Source of the DNA: Rotaria macrura
Lineage: Eukaryota > Rotifera > Eurotatoria > Philodinida > Philodinidae
Direction: 5' to 3'
DNA: 64,000 bases
Assembly (NCBI GenBank): GCA_900239685.1
Contig: OENT01000010.1
Span: 248,001 to 312,000, forward strand
Below the pieces are notes generated by a model. That model ran no database searches. It saw only the letters and a list, made by a program, of their open reading frames with translations, and was not told where the DNA came from. Below are positions 22,399 through 35,552 of this stretch, one piece after another. Position 1 is the first letter of the stretch. Each line of letters opens with the position of its first letter. The translations under genes were made by a program, and so were the position numbers.

Positions 22399-25300
22399 TG
22401 TTTTTGTTTGAACTCCTTCTTCTTCTACTTTTTTCTTCCATCTTACGATTGTTCATTTATGAGAATATTCAGAGCGTTCGGTATTTTTTATATTCCATTT
22501 GATTATGTAAACCGCATAAATTATTGTACTCTCATTTTTCTTTTAATAAAAGCTATTTTAATTCATAAAAAATGCTAAACAAAATATACTCGTTTCATGG
22601 TATCGAACTTTATTCAAATATGTGGGAGTGGGACTGCTACGAAGCAGCCAGCATTGGGGGGGGGGGGGGGGGGGGAAAACGTTGTTGAGAATTTAAAATA
22701 AAATTTCGAATAGAACGCAAGGAAAATTTTCGGTTCGGCTGAGAAAAACGAAAAATTTTCATGATTCAGGGAATGTCACACCCCCGACCCCTTCCGGTCC
22801 GGCCGTCCATGTGTCGGATTCTTTTTGTTGAACGTAAACGTATTCATGAATGCGGAAAAAGGATATTCTCGATTGTTGAAAATAGTGGCTATGATAATGC
22901 AACATCAAATCTGTTCAGCATTACGTTCTACGATGTTCACCATGACAATTTTAGTTTGGAAGAAAATGAATTTTGTAGTTAGTGAGAAGAACAAAAACGA
23001 ATAATGATCTTCTTGAAAGAACAAGTCATTGAAGTTGAACACGATAATGATAATGATGAGAAGATCAAAACTATCGTTGTCTATTAGTTATTTTGTAGAA
23101 TCTAGATTTTTGTGTTGCCTCTGAATAAGATATTTGAATTTCTTGAATCTGATATTTTAATGAGAATATTGTATTACAGAATCCTATGAACATTACAATA
23201 AAGAGAAATATTTGAAAAAAAAGTGTTGATTGCCGGGACTTCATTTTATAGGTGCATTTCGAATTCTTATTAGATTTCTCGATGTATCAAGCTAAGTTTT
23301 TCTGAGATTTATCAGGCAAATAGCATTTTTAGCGATTATTCAACAATGTCTATATAATCTAAATGCTAAAAATTATCTTTATCGACATTTCGAAATACGG
23401 GAACTTCAATTATATAAACATGAACTTACTTGGATCGATTTTTAACCACATCGATGCGAATCATTAACCCTGAAGGGTATACTAAGAAAAAACGCACGAA
23501 GTATAAAACTGAAGTAAGTAACGATAAAAAGCGCATGTATATTGTTCGTTTTATGTAGATAATATTAGTAAGAGTTACTTGTACATGTTAAGAAGCAGTG
23601 ATGCAGTCAGCCGTGTATACACGCATGTGATATAATGAAATCACACAAGTGGTCCTAACTGAAAAGAAAATTATTTGTTTCGAATAATATTGACTATGTA
23701 TGAAATGTGAGGGCTTGCAAAAATGAATATACAAGAAATATAAATTATGCTCGAAAACCTTTCTAGTAGTGTAGGAAATTATTGAAACATAAACTCACCT
23801 GTATTGATGCATAATATGAAATTATTTTATTTTCTAATTAACGTCAATGATTATCGACGCGTTAACTATTTTCACACTTTTAGAATATCAAATATAAATG
23901 GGGACTTTATGTATTAATATATTGGTGTGCAAGTATGTATTACCCACCTTTTAATAATTTCAACATTAGTATATTCGAAGTTTAGGTAAGCATGTTGCTT
24001 GTCAATTCATAGAAACACCTCTATCTTTTTACAGATACTGATAAATCATAAAAAATAATATGTCACATGTCAAATGCACGATATGAAAGATAACACTTAA
24101 TGAATTTAATAAGGCGATCGAACCTGTAGATTCTTTCTATTTATTTTATCATTCGAACGGTTTAAACTAACTTCGAACATTACTATGTATATATATATAT
24201 ATACACAGCGAATGTGATAGATATAATTTGGCCCTTTTGTTTTCTATTGTTGAGGAATTTAAGAATTGCTTTACAATATGTTTCTGAGCTCATTCAACAA
24301 TGGATTTAATTTTCTATAAATCTGTCGAATAGAGTTTTTCAATGTAGTCCTTTTATTTGGAGTAACAATTAAAAAGAGAGCGAAAACATTTATGATGATA
24401 GTTTTAAATAATTCTGCTTAAAGATTTTAAGTGTTTCATGGAATTCTATGAGAACAATTCTGCATCATTCGATGTAATTTTAAAGATTTTAGAATAAATA
24501 TTTGTGAGGAAAAATTTTGAAGTTGAAAATGAGAAAAACACTGGAAAAACTTCATTCCAGATAGGCCTATCACTTATTGCTCTGTTAATTGTAAATAGTC
24601 GAGACAGTTTAACTGTTCAAGTGACCGTTAATACCGTTTTGATCTGAATTAAATTCTTCATAAATGACAGTAAAATCATGAGTGTTTTCTATGGTAAATC
24701 TGTCATTGAAAAAAAAAATTTTCGTATATAAATCAAACAATGACCGCCAGTTATAAGATCGAAGACTTTTCCTCCTGAATTAGAGAACCAAAAGTGTTGC
24801 AAAGATCTTGGAATTATAGAGTACAAACATCTCTAATTAAAGATGTTACATACTTTAGATTTGCCATTGATCGTGATGAGCATCGACTTGAACGAATTAA
24901 CTGATACCTAGAAAGAATAAGAACTTGCCAATGGAATGTTGAATAGGGATTACTCTTTGAAATTTCACGTCAATAAGAAAAATTAATTTGAAAAGTGCAC
25001 TCAACAATTTTGCAGAGAAATGAATTCTCTATAGAATAAGGTTACAGTTCGATTGTAAAGCCATTGTTAAATGCCCCAAAGATAGAAAACAAAAGTTTTC
25101 CATTATATTTGCCTCTCCAGTTATCATCTATTTTCATATCAATTCAACCAGATGGAGATCTAAGCTAAGTTCTCTGAGAAAAAATCAACAGGCTAGTTTG
25201 GTAACTGAATATTAGTATATAGTGTTTTTAATTTTTTTATTGATCAACTAGTGGATAATACTATGCACTATCTATTTTCATGGTTTCATACCCGACGAAA

Positions 25301-27174
25301 TATGAATCCTTGCCATGAAGCTGATTGAAAACTTTTTCGATTAGGATCCACGATATAGATTCATTGAAACTATCTATTGAAATCACGTGGAAAAACGAAA
25401 GTGAAATCGATTAACCAAGTTAGATGTAAGGTTCGAAAATTGAAAATGAAAAAAAAACTATTTACATTCAGTATTTGATTTCACAAGACATTGACGTTTG
25501 ATTTTAAAACAAAATCGAGAAAAGTTTTATTATTATAACGAGTATACTAATTTAGTCAAAGATTTCAAGTGCAATCGTTCGATGAAAGAAAATTGGGATT
25601 CCAACCAACCAAAACATGATGAGAGGCCGTCAAAATACCATCAAGTGAAATTCTTGAAGTGTAAAATTACTTATTGACTGAGACTATGTTTGCTTGATGA
25701 ATATTAAACAGATATAGAAATTTCTTCTTGCATGAGTTCATTTTTTTGATTCTTAACTTAATACAAATTTATGATCACGTTCAAATAGACCAACGATTTT
25801 TCAATTTAAACTCGGTACGAACGACTTTTGTCATAGGATGATATGATCTCATAATTGATGCGCATTCATGTAGTGCACATTGAGAGATGTAAACATCTTA
25901 AAACATATATGCTTTGCGACACAGAAGAACTTCCAATACCTCAGATTTCAGCATAGAAAATAGGAAGCAGATTACACTATTCTCTCGCACCTAATATGAA
26001 AAATTTGAAGTTCAAAGCAGAAGATTGATTTTCTAACCAGACCTGAAAGAGCTAGTGGAGTTTTTTAACTTAAATATCAATCTGAAAAGTTTTGATGTAT
26101 ACAGAATAAATGCTTAACGAAAATAAATCATTCTTAAGTTTTCTAGTGATCACTGAATGAAAATATTTTCTTCATCGGAGAATGATCTCACATTTGGAGA
26201 GGTATCCATGTCAGAGTGTAATTATTTTTAAGCTCTAGATGAAAATATTTGTGCTTCTATTGTTCACGATAGTCTTCGTGAAAAAAATTTGTATTGAAGA
26301 CATAGACAAATCATATTAGGAATTTCATATTTAAAAAAACTGCCTAGTAGCATTCTTCTTCTTAACAAATAAACCATACAGTACAATAAATACTTATGAA
26401 GAATTAAGATTCGTCATCTTAATAACCACAGAATAAATCTTAGAACATATAGAATATTAGAAAACGAGTCGATTTGTTGTTGACTAAGCATTCAAACAAA
26501 CGACATACATAGAATTCTTTATTAGAAAATATGAGAAATTTTTAATCTTCATGAAATTCGAACTATTAATATCTAAATATGATCTGCTTAGATTTTATAC
26601 TTATCTCAGTTGACCTTAGCATTCTATTACTTGTAAATGTCACGTTGGACTTGTTAATTCATTAACATCGAGCTAGTTGACTAAAAAATGAAGAAGCAAA
26701 CACGTGTTATAGAAAACTCAATGAGCAACAATACTCAGCTCGTCAAAATTTTGAATGCAGCCTCCATAGTGGCTTTCTTGACAATCTTCGTAATCTCCAC
26801 ACAATGAATGATGAATGTAAACTTATATCGGAATCTGGATTCGTATGTGTGAAAGAATTTAGTATACGCCGATTATCAAGATGAATACTTTATCTATTCA
26901 ATATTATTTTCTCTTATGTGTTTAATCTATCAGAATTCATGATGTAATCACTTGAAATAACAAAAAAAATTTTTTGATGTTCACTTTTGTTCGTTGTGTC
27001 TATCATTTTTTTTTCTTTCGTGTTTATTCTCGCATATGCTGGCTGAAAATAGAAAAATACGTCATATAACGACGATCATTTTGTTGAAATACATTCAAAC
27101 AAGATCGAATAACGTGAGCATAACAACAAAAAAAACTTAAACATAGAAAATTTCTTTCCAGCATATAAAGATAA
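22399..27174. other. Gene-poor intergenic region with a GC-rich patch
   Basis: 4.8 kb between the 3' ends of the transgelin gene (plus) and ABCF2 (minus). Apart from the poly-G tract at 22656 and the GC-rich patch near 22780-22815, the sequence is uniform AT-rich. A 73-codon plus ORF at 22761-22982 follows the poly-G run, but it has no recognisable domain and no splice partner. Confidence 0.6.
22656..22675 (+). repeat. Homopolymer of 20 G
   Basis: Twenty consecutive G preceded by a small hairpin (CTGCTACGAAGCAG near 22634). Such a run is exceptional in this AT-rich window, could form a G-quadruplex and is prone to sequencing length error. Confidence 0.9.
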
Positions 27175-30100
27175 CTATTTTTTTGATGGAGCAAAATCAG
27201 GTTGCATTTTTTGCCGTAAATAGTCTTTATAACTAAGAATGTCACCGGGCCATTCTTTTACTTCTTGATTTTCGCAAACCAAAATTTTGTCAGCTACCTA
27301 AAGAAAGAAAACATTCCAATAAAATAATTCGATCATGATTATCAATTGATTAAAAATTACTTGTCTTATTAAACGAAAATCGTGACTAACAAGCACCATG
27401 CCACCTGAAAAATTTTTAATTGCATCAGCTAGTGCATCAATTGTTTCGATATCTGAAAATAAACGAGTATTTACATCTATGTGATATTGAAAAGATGTTC
27501 TATTTTTGTGTTTTTACCAAGATGATTTGTTGGTTCATCGAGTAGTAATAAATGTGGACATTGCCATGCTAACCATGCTAAACATACTCGGCATCGTTGT
27601 CCATCAGATAAGTTTCTCATGGGACATATTTGTTGTCTGCCTGTGAGACCGAATCGTCCAATGATTCTTCTCATCTCTTCTTTTTCAGTGATGTCTGGAA
27701 AACATTTCATCATATAGTCAAGTGCTGACAAATTCAAGTCTAATTGTTCAGTTAAATGTTGATGATAACGGCCCATACGTAAATGCGCATTACGACGTAT
27801 TTGTCCTTTCGTTGGTAATAATTGATTATCAATTAATTTAAGTAACGTCGATTTTCCAGCACCATTTGGACCGACCAATGCAACGCGAGTATCAAGATCA
27901 ATACCCAAATCAAGACTTGTATATATCCAATCCTTCGATAAATATTATTCAAAGCAAAAATTAGAAAAAAACCAATTTACATAACGATTTTTTTTACTGA
28001 ATTATCTGAATAACGAAAAGCAACACCTTGAACCATTAAACATGGTGGAGGAATTTTTCCTGGATCAGGAAAAGACAATGATAATGTCTAATCAAATTTC
28101 ATCATAGACAATCAAATAGAAAATAAAGATGCAATCATACTTTTTCTTGAACGACTTTTTCAGTCAAACCACTTTCCATCATTTTTGCTAGTGTTTTTTC
28201 TCGACTTTGAGCTTGTGATGCGCGACTACCACTACCGAAACGTGCAATGAAACTTTTGGTTTTTGCTACTTGTTCTTGTTCCCATTGATATCGCTTCATT
28301 TGATTTGTTTCTAATTCTTGCCGTGTTTGAACATAAGCATCATAATTACCCTAGAACAATTTTAATATTAGAAAAGAAGGTCTCACGAATATTTTCTCAA
28401 AGTTTATCGTCAAGCATTGAAAAACTCGATAAGAAATGCATTTTTATATAAGAAACAATAAGAATTAAACGATGACGAACTTATCATGTAAAAACGAAAA
28501 CAAAAACGACTAGACAGATGCTCACAGTTTTTCCCGTTTACTATGCATGACAGAGCAGAATCTGCTATTCCCATATGTATATTTATTGTGGTTTGTACGA
28601 GATGATTAAATTATTCTTTTTTTTAATCGAAACTATTATTCTACTGCATCATAACGGCACCACTCAAAAGCAGAGAGAGTATACATTGTTCAAATTAACT
28701 TTCTTTTTTTTAGTGTTCTCTTTTTTCTTCTTTCAAACCCAGAAAATACATAGATACTCGATATAATCGTAAGAGCAGTGTTCTATTAAGTTCAAATGAT
28801 GAGGAAATGAGGTTTCAAACTTTGTACTTATTATACCAAGGATCATGTTTATGCGCTTCGGGAATGTTCAAATCAACTATTCGGAAGCAAATATTTGTAT
28901 ACGATACTAGAAACGCTGAGAAAATTATACACACATATTGATTATCTCAACATTTTCTAGAAGATTGGAGTCACTATAATGTGTGTGCGTCATAGTTTAT
29001 TGATCAGTCGTTTTCTTCAAACCTCGATAAAAAATTGAAGGAATACGAGATATTCTTGAATGTAACTTACACCGTAGACAAAAAGTTTCCTTTTCGTTAG
29101 ATGCACAATATTTGTACAAACACCATTAAGAAAATCTTGTGAATGAGAAACCATAACAAGTATACGTTTGTAGTTACGAAGTTCTTCTTCAAGCCACACA
29201 CAAGCATCAAGATCCAAATGATTAGTTGGCTCATCTAAATAATGACATGCAAAGTACAGAATAAACTCAATAAATAAATGAATAAATATGGTACCAAGTA
29301 GTAATAAATGTGGACTAACAAAGAGTGCACGTGCTAGAGCAATACGCATACGCCATCCACCAGAGAAATCTTTACATTTCTTTTGTTGCATCTTTTTCGT
29401 AAAGCCCAAACCATGTAGAATTCGACCAGCTCTAGCTTCAGCCTATGAAAACAATAGAGAAATTTCATTTGCAAGAATAATATAAAATAAACAATATATT
29501 TACTTTATCTGCGCCGAGATCATCCAAACGTTCATAAATGTCAAGTAGTAACTCTTGAGCTTCTAAAAAAAAAAGGAAACAAATGATAGAACAATCGAGC
29601 GTTTCTAATTGTCCAGAGGACATATACTCATTCATTTGCTGATTTCGATCATATGCTTTTAACAAATATCCGTCTAGTAACTAGCTTTTTTTTACAATCA
29701 TTTCCTTTCCCTTGGGCATGAATATATCTATAATCGCAATCGATCAAATATTAATGAACAAGCATACTATCAAAAATATACTATGACATTGAAGCTTCAT
29801 ACTAGGAAAAACTATATGCAGAATATATAATTATCTTTTCGATTTAAATGGTAATATTTAATGAAATTTAATACTGACATTATGAAACTTGTGTTTTCAA
29901 GATATAAATGAAAGTTTCTTGTTTTCTATTTAAAAAACAATGCTTACAATATATTTATTGTGTGATCAATGATAAGTTGATGACTGTTTTTCTTTTGCGG
30001 ATTTTTTTCATGTAAAAATATGTTTCTTCTCTAATCGACATTGCTTCTAGGCAACATCTTTCAACGATAAATATTCGTAAAAGATATAAAGCTAATGAAA

Positions 30101-31929
30101 TAGACCTTCCTATTAGAAGATATTCTATTGGCATCTATATATTGATGAATAAAAGTGACATGATATATGCAAGCATCGTGCGTTCGATGGTACTTAACAT
30201 TTTCATAAACGCCAAAGTATGACATTACTGTCAACACTGTAGACAATAGCATTGATAGTAGCATCAAAGTAATTTCTATCGAAGAATATCAAACGTGAAA
30301 TCTTTCTCTCATCGAATCAATTCATTTTTGTTCTTATCGTGCTTTTCTATACATGAATATGATGAACAATATGAACGACATAATACTACTTAGTTGATAT
30401 ACATATATGCACCTTAAATGTTATATTGTGATCAATTTAAGTGAATACATGCATTGAATCACAAAAGTTTTCATCCGACAAATTGTCCTCACAAACAAGC
30501 TTTTATTGACATTCATTCTATTGTTTTCTTCCTTTTCCTGTAATGAAAAAATAAAAGAATGATTGCAATTGCTTGTTTGCTTTTCTTTTTGTTAGTATAC
30601 GAACATACAGTTTGATTTCCTTCAGTCTTTATTTTTCATTAATAATGATTTTTGTATTTCAAAATAGTTTTCATCGAGAAAACGAAATCGACGTATTGTC
30701 AATATATCATACTTGATCGGATGTTGATCTGACGATAATCAAGTAAATTACTTGTCACTTGTCTTTGTACTTAATCGTATAGAATGTCGATTACAATGAC
30801 AAGGATAGAACGTACATAAACGACTTTCATTAAATAATTTATTTCAAGTCTTAGCCCTTGACAACTCAAGTATCACGAAATAAACAAATCCTTAGCTTAC
30901 TGTTCTATTCGATGTTGCTCGAGAGAATCAATTATTAATAGTGCCTTCGGTTCAAGCATATTTTTACAATCAGATTAACCGAAGGCAAACGACTTATCTC
31001 GTCGCAGTAAATATTTTCTGCTTCACTAGTCAAGTTGTATCTATTGATAATATCGACGACAACAACAACAACAACAACATGTTGTCGTTGTTGCAACAAC
31101 GATAACAGAACATGATGTTCATTAGTTTTTGCGTTTCATTAAAAAGATAGGCTGCTCACAATAAATGATGACATGAAGAGAAAGAGAACCATGAATTTTT
31201 TGTCTAATTGAAGGAGAAGCAGTTGGAGAGAACTGACAAAGAAAAAAATTATTACATGTAGCATGCACATACGCAGTCACCAGTAGCAACAGCAGGAAGT
31301 ATTAGTCAACAACTCATCGTTCTCTAACATAGCTTCTTTTTTTCCTTTTACTTCTGTCGTCTTTCTTATTTCCGACGAAAAAAGAATATGATAGATGCTT
31401 TTTGACACGCGCTTCTCATTTATTAAAACAATAAGTTACCAGTATTCTTATCTAGTTTTTTGGCTAATAAATTGGAAATAATAATATCATATTCATTCTT
31501 CTTATAGATATATACAATGTTTTCCTTGCTCACTTCTCTTTTTTATGCATGTAATCTCACTAGAGCTTAAAAAAGCGCATGCTTTACCGAGGTTTCTTTC
31601 AATTATTAAGTCTTAAAGCTAGCCTTAAGGATTGTATTGCCTTTTTTCTCTTTTCATATGACGTGATGAGCGTTGCGTGCGTGTGTGTGTGCGTGTGTGT
31701 GTGTGCAGGACGTGACATCAGCTTATTAAAGAACATTAAGTTTTATGCATACACTTGCAGATAAAAGCTAAGCATGAGCCAAGAAGAAGGACACATATCT
31801 ATTGATGATGAGTAATAATATCGGTAATCCTATTGTTATCAGAAAAAGAGAATAACACTAGGTCGTTGGGGATACACACTATAACCAAAAAGGCACACTT
31901 ATTGATAGATCGATCGATCGATAGACATA

Positions 31930-31960
<31 letters not shown>

Positions 31961-34900
31961 TTATATTTATAGACACAGTTCAACAAAACCACCAGGAGAA
32001 TGTCAACAATCATTCCTATATTTGTAAGATAATTGGGACACTTGACAATGTATGGTACGTCTACAGAGACAGACTTCCATTTCTTTTTCTCTTTTATACG
32101 ACTAAGATATTCTCCTTTTCCTTCTTAGTTTTTTCCTCTCATGGCGAGGCCATTCATTGCTCACATTCGCTTTTTTTTCTTTTTATATTCCGATCAAAAA
32201 TTCCAATCTTGTCTTCTAGTTTTTTTTCCTCTTCTTATCTTATCATTGTTACATGTAACAAACGGATCGGAACCGGCGCACGTCTCTTGTTGTATTGCAA
32301 AAAAATTGAATTATTAACTTTCCTTCGTATGAAGCCACTTAACACGTAACATAGATCATTTTCTTTTTCTTCTTATCTATAATAGGCAATTGTATGAGTC
32401 TATCTATATCCTGTTCTTATGTATTTGATTCAAGGTAAGAACAAGGCCGGAATTCTTTATTGACTAAACGACTGTAATTTTCTGCGCAAGAAACTCATTC
32501 ACTTTTACATAGACGAATAGGAATGTCTTAGCTTCGTTCATGCATTCATTCCGGGTTCATATTTGCTCATTCTTTCTAGACAAGACGCACTTCTAATAAA
32601 AAAAGAAAGAAAAACACTATTCACCACCAAGAAAACATTCATGTTCTATGGCAACTCCAACACATAATCGCGCCTTCCAAGCTTATAATAATCAAAGTTT
32701 TAAGAATCGTCCAACAGTAAAACGATCATCGATATCAACATGTGGAGAACTATCGTCCTTTGGTCATATTCCGTATGCAGCTATAAAAACAACTGTTCAA
32801 CAACCTTCATCGACACCATCATCTCCTAATCTGAACAGTAGTACAAAACCAATACCCATAACAACAAAAAGATCTCCATCCTTATCAGGTCTTGCTCATT
32901 TATTACCACGTCGAAAAAGTTTGCAAATGACAGCACTAGCTTCACAACGACAAAGTCTTTGGATGAGTATAGCTAAAAATGCTCAAACCAATACTACTCA
33001 ATCAGCACAATTTCCATTACGACAACAGCAGCAAACAAATTTAATGCGAAAAAAACTTTTACGTTTATTACTTGTGTTCAGTTATTTATTATCAATATCG
33101 TTGTTTGCTATAGCTCTAGCAACATTTTATGGTTTCTTTTGGACTGGTTACAGTACAACACAAACGGCAACATACGTGTCAAATATTGAACCAACTGTTT
33201 CATCGATCGTTCCATTTCAATCAAATTCAACATTTATAGATATTGGTTTATCACTTGAAGATGTAAATGAAAATAAATAAAATAAATATTTATTTGCGTT
33301 TAATTTTTCCTATAGGACATAGTATTTAAAGCTTGATGTGATAATTATTATGCATCATTTCGATGTATTCATCATTGTTGATTTATACACCGTCCTTAAA
33401 CGAATCTATATATGATTTCAAAGTTCTCCGACATTTCTCGGTGAGTAAAACCGTAATATTTAAAGTATAAACAAAACAAAACCAAAAAACGAAGAACTCG
33501 ATCGATCTTTATTCTCTTGTTGTAGATGGCCTTGTTTTTTTTTCTACGTATAGACAAATATTATCCAGTGATGATAATTAAACAGTTTGCTCCGGTGATA
33601 ATGATTATTTTCTTTCTATTTTTTCCTCCCACTATGTTTTGTTGCATCCGGATTCTGCTTTTTCTGTCTGTATATATGTATATGCGTTTTTTCTTTATTT
33701 TTCTGTTTTTGTTAATTGTTCATTATCAGACGAAAAAAAGATAGAAAGGAAATAGATCGTGCGGCGTTATTTTAAATCGACTTACCATGATCATCACTTA
33801 AAGCTGCCAAATGTTCAGCTTCAGCTTCGAGTTTGATTCGCTCAAGATCAACTTCTTTAACACATTCTAATGCTGTTTTATCGACTGGTGCCATTTCACG
33901 TGATAAATAAAATATATCAATATGCTCCGGGATGGGTACCTAAGGAAAAATAACGATTCAATATTGAATGACGAAATTTTTATTTGATAGTATTAACTAA
34001 TGATGTTTGCCTTTCTTTTTGAATTGAAATTTTTAGTCTGTTTTTTTTTCTCTATAAACTTTCAAGACTATGACATAGGAAGTGTGTACTGAGCGTGCGT
34101 CAGTTATATTCAGACGTAGAATAAATTCGAGAGAAAAATCAATTCTTCACAGCAGATAAATTAGAGAAAGCTACACATTGACCAATATTATCATTAAAAA
34201 AATAAGGATACAAAAGCGAATCTATTCCTCCGACATTGTATGCTCGATCGAGTAGAAAGTTTTTCACACATACTAAACACTATTTACAATGGATGTCTTG
34301 ATGTTGCTCGAAAAATTATCAGTCTAATGATTTAGATAGTTCTTTTTTTAAGAAAAACAAACCGGTGTGGCTTTGTTTTTATTAGCGTGTACGCTCTATA
34401 GTTCGGCGTTTTTCTTCAACGGACAACAAATGCGAACGTACTCATCAAAAATCATAACAAAGTTTTCAGCTCAATCAAACATTACATCTTCAAGTAATGA
34501 AAGCTTTAATTGAATCGAAGATGATTTTATGAACAACAACATACTGAATGAAAAATTTTCACTCTATGTGTTCTGAAAATATTGAATATCTGTAAAGAAG
34601 ACTTTTTTCAGAAACTCGAGAATTCTATCCATGGGACATAAAAATAATGATGGAATTTCGCTTTTGAAAACGTTCCTACATAGTTAATTCATGAGAAACA
34701 TAACTCTGAGATGAAAAACAATCAATTGTATGTTAAAGTATGTCAAAAGCTACGAAATATAACATGAAAATTGTATTTGATCACTCATGTATCAAGATAC
34801 TTTGGTTTCTTGATTTTTGACATGTATATTTTTTTACCTCTCGATTTCCAAGAGCAGCAAGTATGGTTGATTTTCCTGATCCATTCAAGCCAACAAGACC

Positions 34901-35423
34901 ATACCGTCTACCACAATTCATTTCAAAATCTGCATCAGATAATATTTCTTGTCCGTGAAATGTAACTGAAAATTGATTGATATGAACATCACGACCAGCG
35001 GGATGACTACCGAGTACACCTGTTTGAAAATGAGAATGAAAAATAATCTATGACAATATTGAAGAAACGATTTATTTAATTTTTTTTTATACCCGTGCAT
35101 GATCTTGCTTCGGCATTTGCTTTTTCAACCATCGCTAATAAATCAAGATTTTGTATGAGAGATTTCACATTTGGGTCAACATCAACTTTTGTCGCTGTAC
35201 CGTTGACCTCATTTGTTTTACCGTTTGTTTCAGGTATTTTTTCATTGGTAGGATTTTCATTTTCATTTTCATTTTCATCCTCATCATTATCATCGTATTG
35301 ATCATCATTGTTTGGATTAGCATCAGCACTAGTGGTATTGGCTTTTTTACTTGACTGAGCTTGTCGCTGTTTAGCCGCAGCTTTCTTTTGCAGATCGCGT
35401 TTCTTTTTTGAATCGGATGGCAT
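27175..35423 (-). CDS. ABCF2: ABC-F ATPase ABCF2, 655 aa, 11 exons
   Basis: Exons, all in frame: 35093-35423, 34838-35019, 33786-33939, 29504-29562, 29295-29442, 29071-29234, 28141-28350, 27998-28087, 27518-27932, 27361-27452 and 27175-27297. The 655-aa product matches ABCF2 throughout, starting with the same MPSD and a lysine-rich N-terminal tail. NBD1 has Walker [10 protein letters not shown], signature [16 protein letters not shown] and Walker [19 protein letters not shown]2 has [25 protein letters not shown] and [15 protein letters not shown], with an ABC-F linker between. There are no TMs, as expected of this soluble ribosome-associated family. The N-terminus carries an extra acidic Asp/Glu/Asn stretch. 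Intron 3 (29563-33785, 4.2 kb) contains an opposite-strand gene. The ATG lies 129 bp beyond the GINS1 stop codon. Confidence 0.96.
31054..31101. repeat. ACA-repeat palindrome
   Basis: An (ACA)n tract running into its own complement (ACAACATGTTGTCGTTGTTG core) can form a hairpin. It lies in ABCF2 intron 3. Confidence 0.6.
31676..31706. repeat. TG dinucleotide microsatellite
   Basis: An imperfect (GT)n tract with two interrupting GC steps, in ABCF2 intron 3. Confidence 0.9.
31926..31972. repeat. AT and TTTATA microsatellite
   Basis: An (AT)n run followed by about four TTTATA units, preceded by GATC/GATA steps. It lies in ABCF2 intron 3. Confidence 0.9.
32648..33280 (+). CDS. InaF-motif single-pass membrane protein, nested in ABCF2 intron
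   Basis: An uninterrupted 210-codon frame on the strand opposite ABCF2, wholly inside ABCF2 intron 3. Residues 1-130 are polar, rich in Ser/Thr/Pro/Gln and basic. Residues ~134-167 form one TM with the pattern [18 protein letters not shown] followed by [10 protein letters not shown]. This matches the InaF motif (basic start, VxxYxxSVS-like core, YY/FY, FxW end) of Drosophila INAF and vertebrate INAFM proteins. Insect INAF proteins are cofactors of TRP channels; whether this one acts so is inference. The C-terminal tail is short, with Ser/Thr then Asp/Glu/Asn. The ATG chosen is the first in frame. Either the gene is intronless in its coding part or more exons exist that I cannot see. Confidence 0.8.
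   Translation: MATPTHNRAFQAYNNQSFKNRPTVKRSSISTCGELSSFGHIPYAAIKTTVQQPSSTPSSPNLNSSTKPIPITTKRSPSLSGLAHLLPRRKSLQMTALASQRQSLWMSIAKNAQTNTTQSAQFPLRQQQQTNLMRKKLLRLLLVFSYLLSISLFAIALATFYGFFWTGYSTTQTATYVSNIEPTVSSIVPFQSNSTFIDIGLSLEDVNENK
35254..35278. repeat. TTTTCA hexanucleotide repeat coding Glu-Asn
   Basis: About four tandem TTTTCA units in ABCF2 exon 1, read on minus as alternating Glu-Asn in the acidic N-terminal region. The stretch is likely variable in length. Confidence 0.85.
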
Positions 35424-35552
35424 TTCACTGACTGATAGATAATCTAGAGCAGATGGAAATAAAGCAGTGATAATAACAACAATTGCATCTAATATTTTAT
35501 TTATCTGACGACAGAAGATAGAGGAGACAAAAAAATAATAATTATCTGACAA

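Noticed and set aside
31054..31101. Possible CRISPR or tandem-repeat array
   Set aside because: Only a simple ACA microsatellite palindrome. No spaced direct repeats occur anywhere, as expected in an animal genome.
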